From NCBI GenBank assembly GCA_965277025.1, contig OZ255706.1, forward strand, positions 1,488,001 through 1,552,000: a DNA stretch of 64,000 nt. Reading direction: 5' to 3'. This stretch comes from Methylomarinum sp965277025. GTDB taxonomy: Bacteria > Pseudomonadota > Gammaproteobacteria > Methylococcales > Methylomonadaceae. The notes under the pieces are model-generated. The model made no database searches, was not told the origin of the DNA, and worked only from the letters and a program-made list of their open reading frames with translations. A program made the position numbers and the translations under genes. Numbering within the stretch: the first letter of the stretch is position 1; each line of letters begins with the position of its first letter. Shown piece after piece: positions 26,679 to 34,936 of this stretch.

Positions 26679-27797
26679 AAGTTACGCATTGACAACAGAT
26701 CGGAATTTTGGGTTTAAATGATTCATATTTGGCATAAAGGTGTCGATAAACGAAGCCATAACATCGTTGAATAAATTCCGCTGTACGCCATAGCAATTAT
26801 TAATCACGTCTGCAAAGCTCAATTTTTGTAATTGAACAAAGCCACAAATTGCAGAAAAAATATGATTATTTATTGCTCTTTTATTGCGAACCTGGAACCG
26901 CTCAATATTACACACCTGCTTTATTGCCCGATGATATTGCTCAATCTGCCAATGCCTATCATGTTGTTCGGTAAATGCTTTCTTGTCAAAAACAGCGGTT
27001 TTTCTTCATCAGGTAGTGAACTTATGTAATGGCGAACTTGTTCTTTCAAGGTCGTCCGAAATAATTTCACATACCCAAAATTTTTGAGCCAAACCATTAA
27101 GCCGTCTTCCGGGATTTCTAATTGCCTGACTTGAACCCATGAACCTTTTTCAACAGAGACTAATCGATTACCTTCCACTGCAAAGAATAATCCTGTCTGA
27201 TGATTTCTTGTCAATTTAAGATTATCCACGCAACTGTACCAGCTATCTCCTGTTACAAAACCAGGTTCTAGTCCCCAAGCTAATACTTCGGTCAGCATGT
27301 CTTGAAAATAGTCATTTTTTGTCTTTCCTTCCGCCTTATCGACCACCCGGAAATTCAGTGGTTGGTGTTTTCCTTGAATGTCTGTGTAGTACAACGTGAC
27401 AAGATTGATTCCCTTGACTGCTCTATGATGTTTTCCCGACCAAAAATAACTGACATATGCCATATATTGGCTATAAGGTTTATCAAGAACACTATCGTCA
27501 ACACTCAAGGTTCCGCCCTTTAAATTCAGGCTTGCGCTGGCTTCATTGTATAAATCTCGCCCAGTGTAATGCTCCCGATTTAGAAATCGATTTACGCTAT
27601 CATGTGATATTGACATGACTTCTCCTAATCGTCGACAACCAGCTTGTTTCGGCTCACTTAATAAAAAACCAATATACATGGGTAATGTACAGCAGGCTGT
27701 TGAGGGGCGTGTTATTTCTCTTATCAAGGTTTGCCTTGCATTGACTTTGGGATTTTTTAAACCCATAGTTTAACATTGCCTGTCAATGCGTAACTTC
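26678..27797 (-). mobile_element. IS701/IS4-like element A, copy 2
   Basis: This 1120-bp copy is one base shorter than copies 1 and 3, with the same ends and TA at 26676-26677 and 27798-27799. It is inserted exactly at the stop codon of the RAYT gene. Confidence 0.9.
26682..27766 (-). pseudogene. IS701/IS4-like transposase, frameshifted (copy 2)
   Basis: The same protein as at 18589-19674, but one T is missing from a T6 run near 26997-27003 (five T remain on the plus strand). The frame leaves the normal path after SSLPDEEK and stops after 281 residues. The remaining part with QVCNIERFQVR is in another frame. Otherwise the copies are nearly identical, so inactivation is recent. Confidence 0.88.
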
Positions 27798-27841
27798 TAA
27801 GAAGGTGTAAAATTTCCTGACACCCGTGTTTTGCTTGGCCT

Positions 27842-28339
27842 TTAGTGCTTGTTTAGTATCTTGTTGATTCGTTCTTGCATTTTTTCAATAGAAAACCGGC
27901 CAGTTTTACGCCAAATAATATTCCCATCATGTGAAATCAAAAAACTGGTTGGGGTAAGCGCGACGCCACCAAATGCGGCATTTATTCTTCCTTCAATGTC
28001 CAGCGCCATAAAATAGGGAATTGATAAGCGTTGTTTTAAAGCGACAACATGGCTGGGGATGTCGTAGGGCATGCTTACTGCGATAATTTCTAGGCCTTGA
28101 GAATGATAGAGATTGTAAAGGTTTAAAAAATCAGGAATTTCTTTCAGGCAGGAAGAGCAGTTGGTCGCCCAGAAAGTGATGATGACGGGTTTACCGCGGA
28201 AATCCTGCAGATGGAAAGATTGATTGTCAATCGTTTTGAACGTGATGGATGGCGCCGGTGATGAAGATGGACGAAACCACCAGGCTGTTCCGGTCAGGAT
28301 GGCCGCGAGAAGCACCAATACAACTAATTTATTTTCCAT
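27842..28339 (-). CDS. TlpA/ResA-like thiol-disulfide protein
   Basis: A 165-residue thioredoxin-fold protein with an N-terminal membrane anchor (LVVLVLLAAILTGTAWWF), so it faces the periplasm. The redox site is Cys61-Ser-Ser-Cys64 in FWATNCSSCLKEIP, and the cis-Pro lies in GVALTPTSFLI. Such proteins reduce disulfides, often in cytochrome c maturation or copper-site assembly. Its start overlaps the restored end of the upstream CLC gene by 11 bases, so they probably form one operon. A specific role is not clear from context; the nearest c-type cytochromes are 16 kb away. Confidence 0.88.
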   Translation of the reverse strand: MENKLVVLVLLAAILTGTAWWFRPSSSPAPSITFKTIDNQSFHLQDFRGKPVIITFWATNCSSCLKEIPDFLNLYNLYHSQGLEIIAVSMPYDIPSHVVALKQRLSIPYFMALDIEGRINAAFGGVALTPTSFLISHDGNIIWRKTGRFSIEKMQERINKILNKH

Positions 28340-29596
28340 CCAGATATTGTTTGTAGCTGTCGCATAAAGCTCGATAAAGCGGCACAGGCTGGATCAGTTT
28401 GGATGTGCCGGTAGCGAAAAAAGCCGCAGCCATCAACGAATTAAAATTTCGTGGCTGTAAGTCATCTCCATGACGATGACAAAGGAGGTTAATGGAGATT
28501 GCAGCATGCCGGAAAAATAGGCGGTAATCGATAACAACACCATAACCTGCATAGGCGCCAGGGGCAACCAGTGAAACAGATTGGCGCCAATGCTGGCTCC
28601 AGTGGCGATGGATGGGACAAAAATACCGCTGGGGACTCCGCTGAAGCCGGTCAACAAGGTGGCGCCCATTTTATACAGGGTAAACCAGGGGTCGATGAAC
28701 TCACCTTTCAGAATCGCCTTGGCTTGTTGATAGCCGGTGCCGAAACTTTCGCCTTCAGAATAAAAACCTAATAAGGCAATGCCGCCGCCACAGGCGAAAG
28801 CGATAGTGACGATCGATATCGGTGAGCGGGACAGCCAGCCACCAACCGATATCAGCAAGCGGCTGAAAAGTCCGCCCATGACCCCTCCGGCAACACCGCA
28901 TAACGGAATGGCCAGCCAGCTTTTTCCCCAGTGCAAAACAAACGATTTGTCAGTGAAGAAAATATAATTGTCTAAAAAAACGTAAGCCGTCACTCCGGAA
29001 AATACAATAGCGGTCAAAACCAGTGAGCTGACTTTTTCTTCCAGTGAGCGGCCCATTTCTTCAATAGCGAAAATAATGCCGGCCAGCGGCGCGCTGAACA
29101 TGGCGGCAAAACCCGCGGCGCTGCCGGCCAGGATCAGGCCGCGTTCCATATAATGGCGTGGAAAACGTACCGCCCGACCCAGCGATGCCATGATCGACGC
29201 ACCCACATGCGTGGCAGGTCCGCCAAAACCAATCGATGCGCCGGAAAACAACCCCATGATGGTCAACAGCATTTTTCCGAAGACGATGCGTAATGACAGT
29301 AAATGATTGCGTTGGGACAAATCGCCATGAATTTCCAGCGCGGTTTTGACTTGCGGAATACCACTGCGTTCGGATCCTGGGAAAAAGCGGAAAGTCAGCC
29401 AAGCGGTCAGGCTTAAACCGAGTGGTGCAATAATAAAGTTAAACCAGAAATTTTGTTCAGATAAAACTCGATAGGTTTTACCCGCCCATTCGCTGAGCAA
29501 GGTCATGGCGACAATCAGCAGCCCAACCAGAATAGCGCCCAGCCAGAACACCAGACGCTGTTTCCAGCCGGAAATGGAGAAAAAAGATTCAGACAT
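28329..29596 (-). pseudogene. CLC-family chloride channel/transporter, 3' frameshift
   Basis: A polytopic CLC protein with conserved ion-path motifs GSERSGIPQVK and GVPSGIFVPSIATGASIG. The third motif, normally GREGP, reads G123-F-G-G-P127, so the gating glutamate is replaced by Gly. The frame ends early at 28433 (EMTYSHEILIR). Reading one base shifted near 28437 continues as LMAAAFFATGTSKLIQPVPLY to a stop at 28329-28331, which gives a more usual C-terminus and overlaps the TlpA-like start. No C-terminal CBS domain is present. Either the gene has a recent deletion of one base or the sequence has an error there. Confidence 0.82.
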
Positions 29597-29894
29597 CAGG
29601 GTATTTTACATCAGACAGTTTGAATGCCATTAAAAACTGCAATATTTAATCTGGATTCGGGGGAAATATCCGGCGTAAAGGCTGCGCGGGTACAGTTGCG
29701 TTATTTGGCCTGCCCATTTCGGGTTAAATAACATAGTTTATTAAAAAATTCCTCGAACAAATCGTTAAAAAAAACAATAACGTTATCCAACATATTGATA
29801 TTAAAAATTAAATATAAGGATGGCATAGGCTGTGCATTTTATTGCCTGGTTGCAACGATCGGTTGCAAAAAGACAACAAACAGCAGGCCTATTC
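29597..29894. promoter_or_regulatory. Divergent intergenic region, AT-rich
   Basis: The 298-bp space separates the divergently read CLC gene and TonB receptor and becomes strongly AT-rich from 29725 to 29815. Promoters for both genes should lie here, but I cannot fix a clear -35/-10 pair. No Fur-box-like palindrome was convincing. Confidence 0.4.
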
Positions 29895-32210
29895 ATGAAC
29901 GTTAGATTAAAACCATTTTATATTTGCTTGGGCGTTTTTTCGACTTTGCCGGTAAGCGCCGAATACCAGGGGGAAATCTATCATGGCGAAGACATGATTA
30001 TCACCACCGCGCATAAGTTATTCCCAAATACTTCCATCGCAACGCCTAAGTTTCAAATTACCGAAAAAGATATGGAGAAAATCAATGCCACCACCGCGAC
30101 GGATCTGGTGCGCAATGCTCCGGGGATTCAAGTCAGGCGGCGTTTTATCGGCGATACCAATGGCGTGGTCGCGACGCGGGGGTCGACCAATTTTCAGACA
30201 GCCCATACCATGCTTTTCCAGGATGGCATTCCGTTGAGCAATATGGCGCAGACCAAGTGGAACGGCGCACCGCGCTGGAATTTGATCGCGCCGAATTCCG
30301 TGGAATCCATCGATATTTTGTATGGACCTTTTTCGGCAGAATATTCCGGCAATTCATTTGGCAGCGTCATCAAGGTTAAAACCAAAATGCCGGAAAAATT
30401 TTCCATGCATATGGATGTGATGGGGATTTTGCAACCGGTAAAAAGGTTTGGCCGGGATGATACCTTGTGGGGACATAAGGAATTTATCTCCGCCGGCAAC
30501 CGGTTCGATAAATTTTCGGTGTTTGGTTTTTACAATCATCTGGAAAACCAGGGACAACCGCAGATGTGGGATATGCAGAAGGTGACACCCGGTACAGCTG
30601 GAACGCCAGTAACCGGCGGTCAGTTTACAACGGACAACAAAGGTAACAAAACCATCATTACGGGGGATTCAGGGATTGAAGAAACAGTGAGTGATTTGTA
30701 TTCATTGAAGGTTGGTTACGATTTAACTGAAGATTTACGAGCATTGTTCACCGTCGCATTTGAAGATTTCGAACGTAATACCGGTTGGGATGATTTGGCT
30801 GGGAGGAATTATCTCAAACAGGCGGATGGCTCACCTTTTTGGGGGACGGGTACGACCTTTGCCAATCAAAATGGTTATGAGTTTCAACCGACCAAGAGAA
30901 ATTTTGGCGTAAGTCGCTATGCCCCCAGTAAAAACGAACGTCAGACATTGTCTTATGGACTCAATTTATCTGGTCAGTTGAATGAGGATTGGAGTATCGA
31001 TGCTTCCGCCAGTTTTTTTGATGCTTATAAAGATTACAGCGTCAACCCAACCTATAGCCCGTTGGATCCAAATGATGATAATTCGGGAACCATTAAAGAT
31101 AAAACCATGTGGTGGACCACGCTTGATTTCAAATTGGCTACGCAAAATCTTTTTGGAAATGAAGATCTTGGCTTTATGTGGGGTTATCAATACAATCAGG
31201 TTTATTTGAATATCAAGGTTTATAATTCTAGCAATATCTCCGACCAGGCGAAAACCTCACTGAAGCAGGATTCAGGAGGTCGAACGGAACTGCATAGTGG
31301 TTTCGCTCAACTGGATTATCGTTTTATCGAGGATTGGACGGTGCTGGTTGGTGCTCGCATGGACTCTTGGAGTTCGTCGGATGGGCATGATATTAAAATT
31401 GGTGCATATGACCGACATTTTGCCGATCGGGATCAAATTAGAATATCGCCTAAATTTTCATTAGCCTGGGAGCCGGGCAATTTTACCGCGCGATATTCAT
31501 TCTCAAGAGCGTATCGTTTTGCTTTAGTAGGCGAGCTGTTTGCGAGTTCTTCTGCAGGGGTGAGTAAAAATATTCCAGATCCAAGTCTTGGGCCTGAAAA
31601 TGGAAATTTTCACAATCTGCATTTTGGCTATCAAATCCCAGAAGGACAAGTTGGAACCGATATTTTTTTCAATGAGATTGAAGATGAAATCATGAACACC
31701 ACGCAAATCATTGGTGGTCAGCGAGTCAGTACTTTTTTAGGCATTGGCCGGACTCAGACCTTTGGCGTACAGTTTGTTTTTCGTCAAGATCATGTCATGG
31801 ATTTGCCTGTCGCGTTGGATTTCAACGTCACCTGGCTGGATAAAACCATTCGAGATAATCCGAACAATACAGCATTGATCGGAAAGCAGTGGGTGCGGAC
31901 TTCCAACTGGAAGTTGAATGCTGCGGCAACCTGGCATACGACCGAACAATGGGATAATACGGTCAGCTTTAATTATCGCGGCCCGCAATACACCAATGAA
32001 GACAATTCAGATAATCCTGATCTCAGGGTGTACGGTTCTTCCAGCGAATATCATTTGCTCAATTTCAAGTCGATGTATAAGCAACCGTTAGGTAACGATA
32101 TGACGGCAACTATTTCATTTGGTATTGATAATTTGCTGGATGAAGATTATTATGATTTCCATCCATATCCACAAAGAACCTACTTTGCCCGGATTGGTCT
32201 GGATTTCTAA
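29895..32210 (+). CDS. TonB-dependent outer-membrane receptor
   Basis: A 771-residue receptor for energised uptake of a metal chelate or other large ligand across the outer membrane. From the ATG at 29895 a signal peptide follows (RLKPFYICLGVFSTLPVSA), then a plug domain (TATDLVRNAPGIQVRRRF, RGSTNFQTAHTMLFQDGIPL, SIDILYGPFSAEYSGNSFG) and a beta-barrel ending in an aromatic residue (TYFARIGLDF). A GTG at 29832 gives a longer, less signal-like start. There is no N-terminal STN domain, so signalling via sigma/anti-sigma is unlikely. The stop codon overlaps the TA edge of a MITE-like repeat. A Cys-rich BNR-type lipoprotein follows in the same direction. Confidence 0.92.
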   Translation: MNVRLKPFYICLGVFSTLPVSAEYQGEIYHGEDMIITTAHKLFPNTSIATPKFQITEKDMEKINATTATDLVRNAPGIQVRRRFIGDTNGVVATRGSTNFQTAHTMLFQDGIPLSNMAQTKWNGAPRWNLIAPNSVESIDILYGPFSAEYSGNSFGSVIKVKTKMPEKFSMHMDVMGILQPVKRFGRDDTLWGHKEFISAGNRFDKFSVFGFYNHLENQGQPQMWDMQKVTPGTAGTPVTGGQFTTDNKGNKTIITGDSGIEETVSDLYSLKVGYDLTEDLRALFTVAFEDFERNTGWDDLAGRNYLKQADGSPFWGTGTTFANQNGYEFQPTKRNFGVSRYAPSKNERQTLSYGLNLSGQLNEDWSIDASASFFDAYKDYSVNPTYSPLDPNDDNSGTIKDKTMWWTTLDFKLATQNLFGNEDLGFMWGYQYNQVYLNIKVYNSSNISDQAKTSLKQDSGGRTELHSGFAQLDYRFIEDWTVLVGARMDSWSSSDGHDIKIGAYDRHFADRDQIRISPKFSLAWEPGNFTARYSFSRAYRFALVGELFASSSAGVSKNIPDPSLGPENGNFHNLHFGYQIPEGQVGTDIFFNEIEDEIMNTTQIIGGQRVSTFLGIGRTQTFGVQFVFRQDHVMDLPVALDFNVTWLDKTIRDNPNNTALIGKQWVRTSNWKLNAAATWHTTEQWDNTVSFNYRGPQYTNEDNSDNPDLRVYGSSSEYHLLNFKSMYKQPLGNDMTATISFGIDNLLDEDYYDFHPYPQRTYFARIGLDF

Positions 32211-32360
32211 GGAAACGCTGAACAAATCATCCATACTGTCAGCGACCGCAAAGTACAAATATGATTTACACTTTGCTCACAAAATCAATAGCTTGATGCT
32301 ATTTATTTTGGCGACACATCCCTGTGTCGCAAGGAGACGCTGAACAAATCAGCGTTTCCT
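32210..32360 (+). repeat. TA-flanked palindromic element (MITE-like), copy 2
   Basis: The 151-bp element has perfect inverted ends AGGAAACGCTG/CAGCGTTTCCT, TA at 32208-32209 (inside the TonB receptor stop codon) and 32361-32362, and an internal hairpin GCGACACA-TCCC-TGTGTCGC. It matches the layout of the element at 7446-7597. Confidence 0.8.
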
Positions 32361-32424
32361 TAACAGCAATCAATAGGCGACTTTCAGAACCCGCCGTCAT
32401 TCGGTGGGTTTTTACGTTTTCTGG

Positions 32425-32446
32425 TTCCCAAGCTCCTGCTTGGGAA
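32425..32446 (+). repeat. REP-like hairpin, TCCT loop
   Basis: Stem TTCCCAAGC/GCTTGGGAA with a TCCT loop. Compared with those at 11289 and 14143, stem positions change in pairs while the loop is constant. Confidence 0.7.
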
Positions 32447-32532
32447 AGGGATTTTCGTAAAGCCATGCGCTTGGGTTCTAAGCAAAAATTCTTTGTTTTG
32501 ACGCTTTAAGAACGCAGAGCGTGAAGTTTTGA

Positions 32533-32558
32533 CGCGCCCACGCAGGAGCATGGGCGCG
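32533..32558 (+). repeat. REP-like hairpin, AGGA loop
   Basis: Stem CGCGCCCA/TGGGCGCG, one C/A mismatch, then GC/GC around an AGGA loop, i.e. the reverse-strand form of the TCCT family. It lies about 60 bases upstream of the lipoprotein start. Confidence 0.65.
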
Positions 32559-32619
32559 ATGAAAAAGATGTGTAGATATGTCGTTATACGGCGGATTTTT
32601 GTGTTACACGAGAGGGGAT

Positions 32620-33828
32620 ATGAAAAACACAATACAAAAAATTTTTGCAGCGGCAGGTTTCTGCATATTGCTGGCCGGCATCGTTAGTAGCTGTGCTGAA
32701 ACCAGGCCGGAAACGACAAAGCCGCCGCAACAAAAAAGGGGGCATGGTAAGCACCAGCCACAGGGCGTAACCAGTCTGGATATTTATCAGGATGGCCGCT
32801 ATACGCATTTGCTGACTGGCCGCCAAAGCGCGACCGAAAAAGTTTTATTGCACCAGGTATCGACGGATGGCGGCAACAGTTGGTCAGAACCGGTGGTTAT
32901 TCTGGGGGATAATCATTTGCTGGTCAAAATGGGGCGGGGGCGCGATGCGCAAATTGCCGCGCAAGGTAAAACCGTGATTGCCCTGTGGACGCAATACACC
33001 GACGCCAACCGCTTTCACACAGGCCCGATGCAGGCGGCCCGCTCGATGGATGGCGGTAAAAGCTGGGCGCGCATCGATGCGCCGCCAGATTGGCGGGGCG
33101 GCCCGCATGGGTTTATCGATTTGACGGCGGGCACGAATGGTTTTGAAGCGGTCTGGCTGGATTCGCGCGATGGAGGGCAGGGCTTGCGCTATGCCTATTC
33201 AATGGATAAGGGTGAACACTGGAGCAAAAACCAGACACTGGATGCAAAAAGCTGTTCCTGCTGCTGGAATGTCATCAAGAATGATGGAGAAGGTTCCAGC
33301 TATGTAGTTTATCGGGATAAAGACCCCTCGGATATGTCAATTGGCAAGCTGGATGCATCGCATCGCTGGCGATATTTGCCGACGGTGGGGGAATTTGACT
33401 GGTTTTTTCAGGGCTGTCCGCATATTGGCGCCGGCATGGATTTTCAAAATCAGGCGGATAAAAAACGTATGCATGTCATCGTGGGAACCGGTAAAAGCGA
33501 TGTGGCCGGCGTTTATCATCTGTTTTCCGATGATGGTGGGCAAAGTTGGTCTGCCCCAAGTCAATTAGGTGATGACTCCGCGACGCATGCCGATATTGCA
33601 GCGCTGAACAACGGTAAAGTAGTCGCTGTCTGGGATATGATGACAGACGCCGGCATGGCTGTTTTTCAGGCCGAGTCTCTGGACAGCGGAAAAAGCTGGG
33701 GTAGCGCCCAACTGTTCTCTCAAGCAGGAACCCGGGCCACGCATCCCAAAATTGTCGCCACCCCGCAAGGTTTTTTGGCAGTATGGACAGCAACGAAAGC
33801 CGGTTTCACGCAATTAAAATTAAAGTAA
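32620..33828 (+). CDS. BNR/sialidase-fold lipoprotein with a CSCC motif
   Basis: From ATG 32620 (GAGGGG upstream) the product has a lipoprotein signal with Cys25 in LAGIVSSC, so it is probably anchored in the cell envelope. Repeated Asp-box-like motifs (STDGGNSWSEP, SMDGGKSWARI, SMDKGEHWSKN, SDDGGQSWSAP, SLDSGKSWGSA) indicate a six-bladed beta-propeller of the BNR/sialidase type. Two odd motifs, Cys212-Ser-Cys214-Cys215-Trp and Gly-Cys266-Pro-His268, could bind metal or form disulfides (inference); sialidase activity is not implied. The position after a TonB receptor suggests a shared substrate. The last Lys codon and stop are completed by the end of the IS66-like element, so the original C-terminus may be lost. 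Confidence 0.75.
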   Translation: MKNTIQKIFAAAGFCILLAGIVSSCAETRPETTKPPQQKRGHGKHQPQGVTSLDIYQDGRYTHLLTGRQSATEKVLLHQVSTDGGNSWSEPVVILGDNHLLVKMGRGRDAQIAAQGKTVIALWTQYTDANRFHTGPMQAARSMDGGKSWARIDAPPDWRGGPHGFIDLTAGTNGFEAVWLDSRDGGQGLRYAYSMDKGEHWSKNQTLDAKSCSCCWNVIKNDGEGSSYVVYRDKDPSDMSIGKLDASHRWRYLPTVGEFDWFFQGCPHIGAGMDFQNQADKKRMHVIVGTGKSDVAGVYHLFSDDGGQSWSAPSQLGDDSATHADIAALNNGKVVAVWDMMTDAGMAVFQAESLDSGKSWGSAQLFSQAGTRATHPKIVATPQGFLAVWTATKAGFTQLKLK

Positions 33829-34933
33829 CTGATGTTACGCGGTCTTGAATTGTTGCAATTCAGCAAAAGCCTGCCGAATAGCCTTGATATATAATTTAGC
33901 CTTCAAAGCAAAATGATTGGTTTGGTGTTTTATTTTGAGACACTCCAGTTTAAAGACCGCCATAATGGCCATAAAAATATGATTGTTTTGTGTTGTTGGG
34001 GTACGAGTAGGCGACTTTGCCAACCCGGCATTGGATTTCAATGATTTATGAAATTCTTCGACTTTCCAGCGTTTCTGATAGATTGCCGCAACCTTTTTAC
34101 CCGTTAATGTTAAATCACTGCACACCAGATTAACGGTTGCCGTACTGCCGTCTTTGTTTGTAAAGATTCGCCGGACAATCAAGACTTCATGTGGGTAGCC
34201 TTTTAGCCAGCCGCGTACTGCTTGTTTATCCTCTAATGCAATGTCACTGACACGGGTAAATTTTCCTTGTTTCTTGTCGTCTACGCTCAACGCCACCAAA
34301 CGATTATCCTTTAAAGCCCCAATGAAATGTTTGTCTTTGTCAACAATAAACTCCAGATTCTCTTTAGCCGTAAACCAGCTATCCATCAACACATAGCGAA
34401 ATTGAAGCCGATTGTTCAAACACTGTTGAATCATCGCACGCATCAGCTCATTTTTGGTCACCGTAGCCATTCGTTTAACCTGCTTTGTTTTGATATCACA
34501 AAACTGAATCGGTTTTTTGACCACTTCAAAGGCTACGGGTATCGAAACATTGCCCGTATGATACAAGGCATTCAATAGATTGATGCCTTTGACTGACCGC
34601 CCCTGGCAATGGTCATAATGCCAACAAATGACTTCATTCTCGTCTGTCCATTGCTTCTCCTGGATGGTATCGTCAAAAATCAAACACCCTGATTCTTCTT
34701 CAATCTTCCGGACTGTTCGTTTAACCTCCAGCCAGAGGTCTTTTGATGTGTACGTCCTGGACGATAAAAAACGCGTGATACTATCATGGCTAACTTCTCC
34801 ATCTAACATTGACGACAAACCCGTCGCCGTCGCATAGCTCGTATTGCTGATTAAATAGTCTGTGTACAGGTCTAATTTCTCTTTGTTCATCCTCAAATTT
34901 TATCAATTATCCGGCGTAGCGCGTAACATCAGT
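33828..34933 (-). mobile_element. IS701/IS4-like element B
   Basis: The 1106-bp element has ends ACTGATGTTACGCG / CGCGTAACATCAGT and a 6-bp direct repeat AAAGTA on both sides (33822-33827, 34934-34939), so it is a clean insertion. It entered at the junction between the lipoprotein gene and the left end of the IS66-like element. Confidence 0.85.
33835..34896 (-). CDS. IS701/IS4-like DDE transposase (element B)
   Basis: The 353-residue protein has the first Asp in CLIFDDTIQEKQ, the second in VLMDSWFTAKENLEF, and the Glu region KRWKVEEFHKSLKSNAGLAKSPTRT. It is distinct from element A in sequence but has the same general architecture. The frame is intact and the element has a target duplication, so it may be active. 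The family label is tentative. Confidence 0.85.
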   Translation of the reverse strand: MRMNKEKLDLYTDYLISNTSYATATGLSSMLDGEVSHDSITRFLSSRTYTSKDLWLEVKRTVRKIEEESGCLIFDDTIQEKQWTDENEVICWHYDHCQGRSVKGINLLNALYHTGNVSIPVAFEVVKKPIQFCDIKTKQVKRMATVTKNELMRAMIQQCLNNRLQFRYVLMDSWFTAKENLEFIVDKDKHFIGALKDNRLVALSVDDKKQGKFTRVSDIALEDKQAVRGWLKGYPHEVLIVRRIFTNKDGSTATVNLVCSDLTLTGKKVAAIYQKRWKVEEFHKSLKSNAGLAKSPTRTPTTQNNHIFMAIMAVFKLECLKIKHQTNHFALKAKLYIKAIRQAFAELQQFKTA

Positions 34934-34936
34934 AAA

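Noticed and set aside
32620..33828. Genuine sialidase
   Set aside because: Only the Asp-box propeller repeats are seen; the arginine triad and FRIP motif of sialidases were not identified, so only the fold is called.
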